DNA from: Pedobacter sp. UBA4863
Lineage (GTDB): Bacteria; Bacteroidota; Bacteroidia; Sphingobacteriales; Sphingobacteriaceae
Reading direction: 5' to 3'
DNA: 42,270 nucleotides
NCBI RefSeq assembly: GCF_002399615.1
Contig: NZ_DHDZ01000028.1
Coordinates: 1-42,270, forward strand
A program made the translations under genes and the position numbers. Below the pieces are notes generated by a model. It worked only from the letters and a program-made list of their open reading frames with translations. It was not told the origin of the DNA and searched no databases. Positions 15,393-24,569 of the stretch are shown one piece after another (positions within the stretch are counted from its first letter, which is position 1; each line of letters begins with the position of its first letter).

Positions 15393-18335
15393 TTACTTTA
15401 GTGCTTCCCACAAAATTTCTACCGGATGCTTTGCTATTCTTTCTGTTCCATCCTTAATTTGATGCCTACAGCTTGTTCCCGCAGCGGCAATTATGGTATC
15501 TGCTGCCGCATTTCTCACCTCGGGCAATAGCACCAACTCTCCTACTTGCATCGAAACTTCGTAGTGCTCTTTTTCGTAACCAAACGAGCCCGCCATACCG
15601 CAACAGCCTGATGGTATCATTTCTACCTTGTAATTGGCAGGCATTTCCAATATTTTCTCTGTTGGTGTAAGTGCATTTAAAGACTTTTGATAACAGTGAC
15701 CGTGTAATTTCACCAATTGATAATCGGAAGTAAATTGATTAGCACTGATTTTATTAGCTTCAAATTCTTGTAGCAAGAACTCTTCTATTAAGAAAGCATT
15801 TTGTGCTAGGTTTTTCGCTTTTTGCACCAAATGAGCATCGACCAATTCTGGATATTCATCTCTAAAGGTAAGTAAAGCAGATGGCTCGACACCCAATAAT
15901 GGCTCATTGGCATTGACCAAATCGGCCAATAAACTTACATTTTTATTTGCTAGGGCTTTGGCATCACGTAACAAACCTTTAGACAAATAGGTCCTACCAC
16001 TTTCTTCGTGCTGAGGGATGACAACTTCATAGCCTAACTTTTCTAAAAGCTGAATCGCCGTTATCCCAATCTCCACATCGTTATAATTGGTAAATTCATC
16101 GCAAAACAGGTAAACTTTTTTCTCTCTAACTTGCGAAGCTTGCATTTTATCATGTCGTTTTTTCCAGCTACGCAAAGTTGTTTTTCCAACTTTTGGCAAC
16201 GATCTCTCTGGTGCAAAACCAATTACTTTTTTAATTAGCTTACTGGTAAAATTGTATGAAATTAAAGCATTATAAATGGCGGGAAAAATTGCGCCCAAAG
16301 CTTGCGATTTGGTAAAATTGGCAATTACTCGGGTACGGAAAGGGATGCCATTGGCGTCGTAGTAATGCTGTAAAAATTCGGCTTTCATCTTTGCCACATC
16401 TACACTAGACGGGCATTCTGATTTACAAGCCTTACAACTCAAGCACAAATCCATCACCTCTTTAATTTCGTTGTGATTGAAAGGATTATCGCCTTGCGAA
16501 TTGGTTAAAAACTGACGTAAAATATTAGCCCTTGCCCTGGTGGTATCTTTCTCTTGTCGGGTCGCCATGTAAGATGGACACATGGTACCGCCGCTCACAT
16601 GCGTTTTCCTACAATCGCCCGAACCAGAACATTTTTCGGCCAGCCTTAAAATACTTTCACTCTTAGAGAAATCGAAAATAGTTTTGATAGGCTTAATTTT
16701 CTTATCGGTTTCGTAACGCAAAAATTCGTTCATTGGTGGCGTATCTACAATCTTATTGGCATTGAAAACACCAAGCGGATCGAATAGCTGCTTTACTTCC
16801 TTTAAAAGTCCGTACACTTTTTCGCCCAATACATCCTTAATAAATTCTCCACGTAAACGACCATCGCCATGCTCGCCACTTAAAGAACCCTGGTGTTTTT
16901 TAACCAAAGCAGCTGTTTCCTTTAAAACCGTTCTAAAAAGCTCCTTTCCTGCCGAAGTCTTTAGGTTAATCATTGGTTCTACATGTAGTTCTCCTGCACC
17001 GGCATGCGCATAATACGACGCTTTTAAATTGTACTTATCTAATATTTCTTTAAGTTCTTCAATGTAAGCTGGTAAATCTTCTGGCGCAACGGCACAATCT
17101 TCAATTAGGTTTACGGGCTGGTTGTCTCCTGGCAAGTTTCTAATTAAGCCTAAACCTGCTTTACGTACATCCCAAGCTAATTTAGCTTGCGCACCGTAAA
17201 CTACCGGATAGGCATAGCCCAAACCGGCTAATTTCAAATCTGCAATTAAGGCTGTTGTCTTAACATCTAACTCTTGTTGTGTTTCGGCAAAAAACTCTAC
17301 CATTAATAATGCTTCGGGCTCGCCTTCTATAAAAAAACGGTTATGTTGATAAACGGCATGGCCTTTGGTAAAGTCCATAATGTACTTATCTACCAACTCC
17401 GAAGCCATTGGTTGATGTTTCAAGATGACAATATTCGTCAAAAGCGATTCTGCCAGTGAATTGAAATGTACACAAACCAGTGCATCTTTTTTAGGCGGCA
17501 GCGGCAATAGTTTCAGCTTTGCTTCGGTGATAAAAACCAATGTTCCTTCCGAACCTGCTACCAGCTGGCACATATTAAAATTTTCTTTCCCTTCCTCTGG
17601 AATTAGGAAATCTAATGCGTATCCCGTATTTCTTCTGGTAAGCGTCTTTTTTGGGTAGCCTTTTTCTATCGCATCGATATTATCGGGATTGCTTACCATT
17701 TCAGAAATCCCTTGGTAAATTACACCTTCTAAGCTGTTTAGTTTTGCTTTTTCTGCTACTTCGGCTAAGTTGAGGTTACCGAACACTACCTCCTGTCCGT
17801 TGCTTAAATATCCTTTCACCTCTAGCAAATTCTGTCTGGTATCACCCCAAACAATAGAATGCAAACCGCAAGAGTTATTGCCAATCATTCCGCCAATCAT
17901 CGCCCTATTGGCAGTAGAAGTTTCTGGACCAAACATCAAACCGAAGGGGCGTAATGCCACATTCAAATCGTCCCTAATTACACCCGGTTGCACCCTCACG
18001 TACTGTTCTTCTGCATTAATCTCCAATATCTGATTGAAGTATTTAGAAATATCAACAATAACTCCGTTGCCAACTACTTGCCCGGCCAAAGAAGTACCGG
18101 CAGCTCTTGGAATAAGCGTTAAACGGTGTTCGTTTGCAAAAGCGATAAGGCTCTTGATGTCCTCAGTTGTTTGTGGCACAGCTACCGCCAAAGGCTTTTC
18201 TTGATAAACCGAAGCATCAGTAGAATAAACTAATTTCTGCGCTTCGTGTTCTGGTGAATTGTCGAAAAAGAGCTCTCCGTTAAGGCAAGCACTTAAAGTT
18301 TCGAAAAATGGGGAAAGATTACGATGATTTAACAC
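15393..18335 (-). CDS. FAD- and Fe-S-binding D-2-hydroxyacid dehydrogenase (GlcD-GlcF fusion, YdiJ-like)
   Basis: 980 residues. The N-terminal half is a PCMH-type FAD domain (LIPRAAGTSLAGQVV, MIGGMIGNNSCGLHSI) followed by the FAD-oxidase C-terminal domain (HAGAGELHVEPMINL, SGEHGDGRLRGEF). The second half is a GlcF-like part with ferredoxin-type cysteines (CSGSGDCRK, MCPSYMATR, CLSCKACKSECPSS) and a Cys-rich CCG domain (GHCYQK, GCCGMAGSFGYE). Such fusions oxidise D-lactate or D-2-hydroxyglutarate and pass electrons to a carrier. The substrate cannot be decided from sequence alone. First gene of an operon with the Crp/Fnr regulator; the upstream 734 bases are gene-free. Confidence 0.92.
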   Translation of the reverse strand: MLNHRNLSPFFETLSACLNGELFFDNSPEHEAQKLVYSTDASVYQEKPLAVAVPQTTEDIKSLIAFANEHRLTLIPRAAGTSLAGQVVGNGVIVDISKYFNQILEINAEEQYVRVQPGVIRDDLNVALRPFGLMFGPETSTANRAMIGGMIGNNSCGLHSIVWGDTRQNLLEVKGYLSNGQEVVFGNLNLAEVAEKAKLNSLEGVIYQGISEMVSNPDNIDAIEKGYPKKTLTRRNTGYALDFLIPEEGKENFNMCQLVAGSEGTLVFITEAKLKLLPLPPKKDALVCVHFNSLAESLLTNIVILKHQPMASELVDKYIMDFTKGHAVYQHNRFFIEGEPEALLMVEFFAETQQELDVKTTALIADLKLAGLGYAYPVVYGAQAKLAWDVRKAGLGLIRNLPGDNQPVNLIEDCAVAPEDLPAYIEELKEILDKYNLKASYYAHAGAGELHVEPMINLKTSAGKELFRTVLKETAALVKKHQGSLSGEHGDGRLRGEFIKDVLGEKVYGLLKEVKQLFDPLGVFNANKIVDTPPMNEFLRYETDKKIKPIKTIFDFSKSESILRLAEKCSGSGDCRKTHVSGGTMCPSYMATRQEKDTTRARANILRQFLTNSQGDNPFNHNEIKEVMDLCLSCKACKSECPSSVDVAKMKAEFLQHYYDANGIPFRTRVIANFTKSQALGAIFPAIYNALISYNFTSKLIKKVIGFAPERSLPKVGKTTLRSWKKRHDKMQASQVREKKVYLFCDEFTNYNDVEIGITAIQLLEKLGYEVVIPQHEESGRTYLSKGLLRDAKALANKNVSLLADLVNANEPLLGVEPSALLTFRDEYPELVDAHLVQKAKNLAQNAFLIEEFLLQEFEANKISANQFTSDYQLVKLHGHCYQKSLNALTPTEKILEMPANYKVEMIPSGCCGMAGSFGYEKEHYEVSMQVGELVLLPEVRNAAADTIIAAAGTSCRHQIKDGTERIAKHPVEILWEALK

Positions 18336-18422
18336 ACAGTAAAATTAATAAAATTACTTGCGCTTTCTACAACAAAAAACCGCAAATATTGACGCAATGC
18401 CGGAATTAAATTCAAAATTAAC

Positions 18423-18577
18423 ACAAACGTTTGTTTTATTCGGCTTTTGAAAGTCAGCCTAAATTTGATTAAAATTTAGGCTGGCTAGGTGATGTAACAG
18501 TAAAAATAAGACACTACACCTTTCAAAAAAATATGTTTGCCTATAATTTTTATTAAACAATAGCACGCAAACGTTTG
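18423..18577. promoter_or_regulatory. Pair of CAAACGTTTG palindromes, operator candidates
   Basis: ACAAACGTTTGT at 18423-18434 is a perfect 12-bp palindrome, and CAAACGTTTG at 18568-18577 repeats its core; centres are 144 bp apart. CG-centred palindromes of this kind are typical of LacI/GalR-family operators. Which flanking gene they serve is unknown. Confidence 0.45.
18455..18483. repeat. Perfect 12-bp inverted repeat
   Basis: CAGCCTAAATTT (18455-18466) and AAATTTAGGCTG (18472-18483) flank a 5-base loop. No T tract on either side, so it is not a standard terminator. It may be a protein-binding site or the remnant of a mobile element end. Confidence 0.6.
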
Positions 18578-18765
18578 ATTGATACACGTTTTTTTAAACT
18601 TTAATTTGAAATTTTATCATTGTATTAATGGCTTAAAAAAGCTAAAAGATACAAGAAACCGTTAAAAGTGATTTATAAGGAAAAAATTAAGCCCAATAAA
18701 TGCTTATTGAAATATTAACCACCGTAGAATAACGATAAAAGGGCAGGTGAATATAAAATTTAAGG

Positions 18766-18921
18766 CCTGTTTAATTTATGTCGTAAAAATGTTTATCGCT
18801 TATTTTTGAGCGAAACGAGGCGGGTTTTTTGAAGAGATAGCGAGGCTTATAATTCAAAAAAACACAACAAAGTTGCAGCCGAAAAGCAGCATAAACAAAT
18901 TATTAGATAAATTTAAACAGG
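18766..18921. repeat. MITE-like non-coding segment
   Basis: Arms CCTGTTTAATTTAT (18766-18779) and ATAAATTTAAACAGG (18907-18921) are inverted copies differing by one inserted base. They bound about 156 bases that encode nothing and include the small hairpin TCGCT-N8-AGCGA. I infer a small non-autonomous element or dispersed repeat; no target duplication was confirmed. Confidence 0.4.
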
Positions 18922-19024
18922 TTATAAGCTTCGATAACAAAAAAGGATGCAACACAATAGGCTTATCAAACGCAAATACTTACAACTAATTAAAAGTTGA
19001 TAGGCTTTTTTACATTCTAAAAGT

Positions 19025-19032
19025 TAACTTTG
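19025..19032 (+). promoter_or_regulatory. Probable promoter of the nucleotidyltransferase-kinase operon
   Basis: TAACTTTG at 19025-19032 fits the -7 consensus. The nearest -33 candidate (TTG at 18997) is slightly far at 25 bases. The leader would be about 35 bases. Confidence 0.5.
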
Positions 19033-19069
19033 GCTACAAATAAATATTCACTTAAAAACTAAATAGTTA

Positions 19070-19969
19070 ATGAGACCAACCTTACTTATTTTGGCAGCCG
19101 GTATGGCTAGTCGTTATGGTAGCATGAAACAAATTGATGGTTTTGGCCCTAATGGAGAAACCATTATCGATTATTCTATATATGATGCAATTAAAGCTGG
19201 ATTTGGAAAAGTTGTATTTATCATCAAAGAAGAGTTTGCCGATAACTTTAAGTCTATTTTCGATGCAAAGTTAAAAGGCAAAATTGAAGTAGATTACGTT
19301 TTTCAAAATTTCGACCTTAAACAATTTGGTATTGAGGAAGAAATTTACAGAGAAAAACCATGGGGTACGGCACACGCTATTCTATCGGGAAGAAAGATTG
19401 TTAAAGAACCTTTCTGCGTAATTAATGCCGATGATTTTTATGGCTACGATGCCTTTAAGAAGATGGCAGATTTTCTTACCACAGAGGTAAACGATAAAAA
19501 CTATTCAATTATCGGCTACAAAATTGGCAAAACCTTATCAGACTTTGGCGCCGTATCAAGAGGTGTCTGTAAAACTGATGAAGCGGGAAATTTGACAGAA
19601 ATTGTGGAAAGAACAAAGGTTTACAAAAAAGACAACGCTATTGTATTTGAAGAAGAAGGCACCGAAACTCCACTTGATTTCGATACACCAGTATCTATGA
19701 ATTTTTGGGGATTTACGCCTGCCGTATTCCAAATAACAGAAGATTTGTTTAAAATTTTTGCCCTAGAAAATAAAGACAAACCCAAAGCCGAGTTTTTTAT
19801 CCCTCTCATGGGCGAGCATCTGGTTAATACCCAAAAAGCTTCTTTTAAAGTAGTACCAACCGACAACCAATGGTTTGGAGTTACCTACAAAGAAGATAAG
19901 CCGTTGGTTCAAGCAAGTATTGATGAGCTTATAAAAAAAGGTAATTACCCCGAAAAACTATGGAATTAA
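19070..19969 (+). CDS. Sugar-1-phosphate nucleotidyltransferase
   Basis: 299 residues. The N-terminal nucleotide-binding motif LLILAAGMASRYGSMKQIDGFGPNGETIIDY is the family signature, here cited as AAGMASRYGS and MKQIDGFGP. The metal-binding aspartates appear in VINADDFYGYDA. It would convert a sugar 1-phosphate and NTP to an NDP-sugar. The next gene, a kinase-like phosphotransferase, overlaps its end by 10 bases and is probably translationally coupled. Together they suggest an anomeric-sugar salvage route (kinase then nucleotidyltransferase), such as hexosamine or MurNAc recycling of the AmgK-MurU type. The specific sugar is inference. Confidence 0.85.
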   Translation: MRPTLLILAAGMASRYGSMKQIDGFGPNGETIIDYSIYDAIKAGFGKVVFIIKEEFADNFKSIFDAKLKGKIEVDYVFQNFDLKQFGIEEEIYREKPWGTAHAILSGRKIVKEPFCVINADDFYGYDAFKKMADFLTTEVNDKNYSIIGYKIGKTLSDFGAVSRGVCKTDEAGNLTEIVERTKVYKKDNAIVFEEEGTETPLDFDTPVSMNFWGFTPAVFQITEDLFKIFALENKDKPKAEFFIPLMGEHLVNTQKASFKVVPTDNQWFGVTYKEDKPLVQASIDELIKKGNYPEKLWN

Positions 19970-21075
19970 CTATTGATGAAAATGTATTAAAAGCTTATGG
20001 CTTAACTCGCAAAAACATCAAAATAAAACAAATAGGTTCTGGACACATTAACAGCACCTATTTGTTAACTCATTTAGACAATGGAAAAGCATATATCTTG
20101 CAAAAAATTAATGCAAATGTTTTCCAGAACCCACAGGCAATTGCAACAAACATTAAGCTTGTTGCCACTTATTTAAGCAACCAAGACGCATCTTATCTTT
20201 TTCCCGCTCCTTTGCAAACAATCACAGGCAACACCATGGTAGTTCTTAACGATAACTACTGGAGGCTATCTCCTTTTATAGCTGATACCGTGGCCTTAGA
20301 TACGCTAACATCGCCAAAGCAAGCCTACGAAGCGGCAAAACAATTTGGCAAACTCAGCAGATTACTAAATGGTTTTGATAGCAGTACGTTAACGCCAACA
20401 ATTATTGGTTTTCACGATTTAGAACTGCGTTTTAATCAGTTTAAAAATGCTTTAGCAAACAGTAAGCAAACTGTTAAAGCGCAACCAGAAGTTGAGGCTG
20501 CGCTTAAATTTGAACATATTGTATGGCAATACAACCAATTCAATGAAAAAGGCGATTTACCCAATAGGGTAATGCACCACGACACTAAAATTAGCAACGT
20601 ATTGCTTAACAAGGACACTTACGAAGGTGTGTGCGTGATAGACCTAGATACGCTAATGCCCGGCAAGTTTATTTCTGATTTGGGGGACATGATGCGTACC
20701 TATCTTTGTGAGTTTTCTGAAAACGAGAAAGATTTGTCGAAGATTAGGATTCGAGTACCTTATTTTTCGGCCATGATAGAAGGCTACCTATCTGAAATGG
20801 GGAGTATTTTAACAGCCACAGAAAAAGAAATGCTGCTTTTTAGCGGCAAATACATCATTTACATGCAGGCGCTGCGTTTTTTAACCGATTTCTTAAACGG
20901 GAGTATCTACTACCCTATCAGTTATGCTGAGCAAAACTTGGATAGGGCAAGAAATCAGTTTAAATTGTTGGAAGAATTGATAAAGGACGAAGACCAACTA
21001 CAACAATTAATTGATGATTGTCTTCTGAAAGAACAAGGCTTAAAAAGCATTTTTTCAACTAATCGAATAGCTTAA
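19960..21075 (+). CDS. Aminoglycoside-phosphotransferase-fold kinase, probably an anomeric sugar kinase
   Basis: 371 residues. The APH-type kinase fold shows an N-terminal nucleotide loop (KQIGSGHINSTYLLTH), the catalytic segment VMHHDTKISNVLL (Asp and Asn) and the metal-binding VCVIDLDTLMPG. The sequence resembles N-acetylhexosamine 1-kinases and related sugar kinases more than antibiotic resistance enzymes. Its start lies within the last codons of the nucleotidyltransferase, supporting a joint pathway. Its last 17 bases overlap the 3' end of the convergent HlyD gene. Confidence 0.82.
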   Translation: MELTIDENVLKAYGLTRKNIKIKQIGSGHINSTYLLTHLDNGKAYILQKINANVFQNPQAIATNIKLVATYLSNQDASYLFPAPLQTITGNTMVVLNDNYWRLSPFIADTVALDTLTSPKQAYEAAKQFGKLSRLLNGFDSSTLTPTIIGFHDLELRFNQFKNALANSKQTVKAQPEVEAALKFEHIVWQYNQFNEKGDLPNRVMHHDTKISNVLLNKDTYEGVCVIDLDTLMPGKFISDLGDMMRTYLCEFSENEKDLSKIRIRVPYFSAMIEGYLSEMGSILTATEKEMLLFSGKYIIYMQALRFLTDFLNGSIYYPISYAEQNLDRARNQFKLLEELIKDEDQLQQLIDDCLLKEQGLKSIFSTNRIA

Positions 21076-22345
21076 CAATATTGTGTAAAAACCTTTGTAA
21101 TAAAGAGCTTTCCTTTGTGATAATTTCCGCATCGGCCATCATACCTGGTTTTAGTACAATAGGCTGCTCTTTATTTTCTAGGGGTATTTTTTGAAAATCA
21201 ATCTTGGCAAAAAATATACTATCCTTCAAAGCTGCATCTGTCAAATAGCTAATTTTTCCATCAATAGCACCGTACTCCTCAAAAGGATAGCTTCGCAATT
21301 TAACGAGTACTTTTTGTCCCATACCAACTTTTCCCATATTAAATTGCGGTATTTGTACTTCTCCAAAAAAATCATTACTCCCCGGGTTTACAATAAATAA
21401 CTCTTCTCCAGCCTTTACATTTTGATTTTCTTGTAAAATTCCGACATAGCTAACTTTGCCATCCATAGTAGCACTAACCACATAATTCAATAGCCATTTA
21501 TCTATTTCTGTTTTCATACTATTTAGTGCTTGTATAAACTTACTTTGTTGCTCTATTATGGTATTTTCTAAAGTGGCTAATTCTTTTTGCTTTGCAAGTA
21601 AACTAGTACGATTATTAATTAGAGCTGTTGCTGTTTGCTCTAGTGGATATTTACCCGACAAATATTTATTTTCTTGCTGCTTAAATTCACTATTAGAAAT
21701 TACATTTTTACTCTTCAGTTTCTGATAACTTTCATATTCTTCGGCAATGTTAGCATACTCTTTTTCCTGTATTTGTTTTTGTTTTAGAATTTGCTGTTCC
21801 AATTTACTAATCTCATTGAGGTCTTTTTGTAAATATGCTCTTTGAGCAAGATAAAAGCCTCCTTCTTGCGTATTAGAGAATTGTATAAATTCTTGATAAA
21901 AATTTTGATACGAGGTCTGCAATTCTCCCAAAGCTAAACCTTTCGGCAATATTGTCTCGAGCTTCTTACCTGTATTATTTTCTACTTGAATTGTTAAAAC
22001 CTCTAGTTGCTTCTGCAACTTTAACACATCTTCATGCTTAGCTGTACTCTCTAAAAAGGCCAAAGCTTGACGATTTTGCACAAACTGATTATCTCTAACT
22101 AATAGTTTAATTAATTTCCCTTGCTGATGAGTAATTATTTCTTTAGGAGCATTTAATGAATTAATTTTTAACGGTGCTTTTACAATATCTGGATAACGTA
22201 TTAGGGCCGAAGCCAAAATAATTAACAATAAAATAGAAAAAATTAGAGTGATGCCCCAACGTAAAATCCACGAAGGTACGGCGGTAATAATTTCGTTAAT
22301 TTCTTCGCTATTTCTGTTTAGCAATATCTTTTCTTCTCTTGGCAT
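21059..22345 (-). CDS. HlyD-family membrane-fusion protein of the peptide exporter
   Basis: 428 residues. A short cytoplasmic N-terminus, one membrane helix (about 28-50, LRWGITLIFSILLLIILASAL), then a periplasmic adaptor. The lipoyl/barrel-sandwich halves lie around 60-95 (GKLIKLLVRDNQFVQNRQALAFLE) and 290-320 (MDGKVSYVGILQENQNVKAGEELFIV), separated by a long alpha-helical hairpin (about 100-280, strongly coiled-coil). It would link the inner-membrane C39 exporter to the outer membrane. Last gene of the cluster, 14 bases after the ABC exporter. No outer-membrane TolC-like gene is present in the window. Confidence 0.92.
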   Translation of the reverse strand: MPREEKILLNRNSEEINEIITAVPSWILRWGITLIFSILLLIILASALIRYPDIVKAPLKINSLNAPKEIITHQQGKLIKLLVRDNQFVQNRQALAFLESTAKHEDVLKLQKQLEVLTIQVENNTGKKLETILPKGLALGELQTSYQNFYQEFIQFSNTQEGGFYLAQRAYLQKDLNEISKLEQQILKQKQIQEKEYANIAEEYESYQKLKSKNVISNSEFKQQENKYLSGKYPLEQTATALINNRTSLLAKQKELATLENTIIEQQSKFIQALNSMKTEIDKWLLNYVVSATMDGKVSYVGILQENQNVKAGEELFIVNPGSNDFFGEVQIPQFNMGKVGMGQKVLVKLRSYPFEEYGAIDGKISYLTDAALKDSIFFAKIDFQKIPLENKEQPIVLKPGMMADAEIITKESSLLQRFLHNIVKLFD

Positions 22346-22359
22346 AAATAAAGTTTAAA

Positions 22360-24558
22360 TTAATTGCCCAGCTCTAGTTGGTTTTTTACCAAATGATAAT
22401 ACTCTCCTCTTAATTTTGTTAATTGTTCATGCGTTCCTTCCTCAACAATTTTACCTTTATCCAACACCACAATATTATCGGCATTTTTGACCGTACTTAA
22501 TCGATGAGCTACCACCACTACTGTTCGTCCTTCAAAAAAAGCTTCTAAATTTTGCATAATGACGTGCTCATTATTGGCATCAAGTGCATTGGTAGCTTCA
22601 TCAAAGAAAATGTAAGCCGGATCTTTATAAACAGCACGTGCTATTAATATACGTTGCTTCTGTCCCTGACTAATTCCGTTACCTTCTGCTCCAATTTTTG
22701 TATTTAGCCCTAAAGGCAAACCCTCAGTCAGATCTCCAATGTTAGCCACTTTTATGGCATGTTTTAACTTATCCATATCTGGATATTCATCAGCAACTGT
22801 AATGTTTTTAGCTATCGTATCAGAAAAAATAAAGCCATCTTGCATTACCGTTCCACATTGGCTACGCCAAAAACCAAAGCCAATTTGGTCCAAATTTCCC
22901 GCACCAACTTTTATCTCCCCTTTTTGCAGGCTATAAAACCTTAGCAATAATTTTAGAATAGTTGTTTTTCCACTACCACTCATACCCACAATAGCGGTTG
23001 TTTTACCTTGTGGAATATTTAGGTTAATTTCATTTAACACAGGCTCATTACCAGCTCCTGGATAAAAAAAAGTTACATTTTGCAAGCTGATAGATTGATC
23101 TAAGGGAAGGTTTTTCAAAAAAACCTTATCTACAGGCTCCTCTTCTTCCATCTCATGAATTTCATTTAATCTTTCTAGACTAATCTTAGCATCTTGCATT
23201 TGTTGTATAAAACCAAGCAATTGTTCAATGGGGCTATTCACCTGCCCTACAATATACTGAATCGCCATCATACCACCTAAAGTAAGTTGACCATCTATTA
23301 CAGCTTTAGCCACTAAAAAAGTAATGAGTATATTTTTCCCTTCGTTGATAAAAAAAGCTCCTGTCTGTTGCACTTGGCCAAGCGAAAGGCTTTTAATACT
23401 AAACCTAAATAATCCAGCTTGTAAATGCTCCCATTCCCAGCGTTTTTGCTGTTCGCAATTATTAAGCTTAATCTCTTGCATACCGTCAATTAATTGCACA
23501 ATACTACTTTGATTTTTAGAGGAGATGTCAAATCGTTTAAAATCTAATTCCCTGCGCCGCTTTAGAAAAGCAATTACCCACAAGGAATAAAGCACACTAC
23601 TTACCAAAAAAATAAAGAAGATATTGATATTGTAATATGCCAAAACCAAAGTGAAAACTAACAGATTAAACAGCGAAAAAATAGTACTTAAAGTAGAACC
23701 TGTTAAAAAGCTCTCGATACGTTTTTGGTCGTTCATGCGCTGCATAATATCTCCAGTCATTTTTGTATCGAAAAAGCTCATAGGCAATTTCATTAACTTA
23801 ATAAGGAAATCAGTAAGAATAGAGATATTTACACGGGTGCTAATGTGCAACAATATCCAAGAGCGAATAAAATCTACACTTATACGCCCAATAAATAACA
23901 TAGTTTGGGCAATAAGTACAATGTAAATAAAATTGAGATTTTTAGTATTAATACCAATATCTACAACAGATTGTGTTAAGAAAGGTATTATAAGCTGTAA
24001 CAAACTACCAACACCCAAACCAACAAAGAGTTGTAACACCAACTGCTTGTATTGGTACAAGTAACGTAATAAAAACCCAAAATCTAATGCCGTTTTTTTG
24101 TCTCCCTCTTGCTCATAAAAAGCAGGCGTTGTCGAAAGCATTAAAGCAATACCTTGGCTATGTCCATTATTGTGAGTACTTAGCCAATGTTTTAAAAACT
24201 CGGTCTCTGTATATTGAATAATCCCTTTAGCCGGATCTGCAATATGATAAACGCCATTAGCCTTTGTTGTTTTAATTTTAAATAGAATAACAAAATGATT
24301 TTGGTTCCAATGTAAAATAACAGGAAAATCTGTTTCTGTTAGTTGTTGCAAGGTTAACCTACTGCCCATAATACGGAAGCCTATTTTCTCGGCGGCCTCA
24401 CTAATACCTAATAAAGAAACACCTTCTTTGTTGATGCCTGCTATATCTCTTAATCTTTGTAAACTGAAATTTTTACCATAATGCTTCGCTATCATGCGTA
24501 AGCAAGTTGGACCGCAGTCCATTTGATCAGGTTGTTTGTAAAAAGGGAAGGTTTTCAA
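22360..24558 (-). CDS. Peptidase C39-containing ABC exporter (bacteriocin/peptide processing and export)
   Basis: 732 residues, the full family length. Domain 1 (1-130) is a C39 cysteine peptidase with intact catalytic residues: Q9, C15 in MDCGPTC, H88 in NQNHFVIL and D108 in HIADPAKG. Domain 2 (about 160-460) is the ABC membrane domain. Domain 3 is the ATPase: Walker A GMSGSGKT (525-532), signature GISQGQKQR, Walker B YIFFDEATNAL, switch His685 in VAHRLST. It should cleave double-glycine leaders and export the core peptides. It sits between a TlpA gene (12 bases upstream) and HlyD. A relic of a second exporter lies at 26193-26258. Confidence 0.97.
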   Translation of the reverse strand: MKTFPFYKQPDQMDCGPTCLRMIAKHYGKNFSLQRLRDIAGINKEGVSLLGISEAAEKIGFRIMGSRLTLQQLTETDFPVILHWNQNHFVILFKIKTTKANGVYHIADPAKGIIQYTETEFLKHWLSTHNNGHSQGIALMLSTTPAFYEQEGDKKTALDFGFLLRYLYQYKQLVLQLFVGLGVGSLLQLIIPFLTQSVVDIGINTKNLNFIYIVLIAQTMLFIGRISVDFIRSWILLHISTRVNISILTDFLIKLMKLPMSFFDTKMTGDIMQRMNDQKRIESFLTGSTLSTIFSLFNLLVFTLVLAYYNINIFFIFLVSSVLYSLWVIAFLKRRRELDFKRFDISSKNQSSIVQLIDGMQEIKLNNCEQQKRWEWEHLQAGLFRFSIKSLSLGQVQQTGAFFINEGKNILITFLVAKAVIDGQLTLGGMMAIQYIVGQVNSPIEQLLGFIQQMQDAKISLERLNEIHEMEEEEPVDKVFLKNLPLDQSISLQNVTFFYPGAGNEPVLNEINLNIPQGKTTAIVGMSGSGKTTILKLLLRFYSLQKGEIKVGAGNLDQIGFGFWRSQCGTVMQDGFIFSDTIAKNITVADEYPDMDKLKHAIKVANIGDLTEGLPLGLNTKIGAEGNGISQGQKQRILIARAVYKDPAYIFFDEATNALDANNEHVIMQNLEAFFEGRTVVVVAHRLSTVKNADNIVVLDKGKIVEEGTHEQLTKLRGEYYHLVKNQLELGN

Positions 24559-24569
24559 TGATATAATTG

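Larger units (their letters stand above)
18336..19069. other. Long gene-free region between the dehydrogenase and the sugar operon
   Basis: 734 AT-rich bases with no credible reading frame. It contains two identical palindromic cores CAAACGTTTG, a 12-bp hairpin, a MITE-like segment bounded by inverted arms, and the promoter of the downstream nucleotidyltransferase. Each is listed separately. Confidence 0.7.

Noticed and set aside
19960..21075. Antibiotic resistance (aminoglycoside phosphotransferase)
   Set aside because: Only the fold is shared; the overlap with a sugar nucleotidyltransferase points to sugar metabolism.
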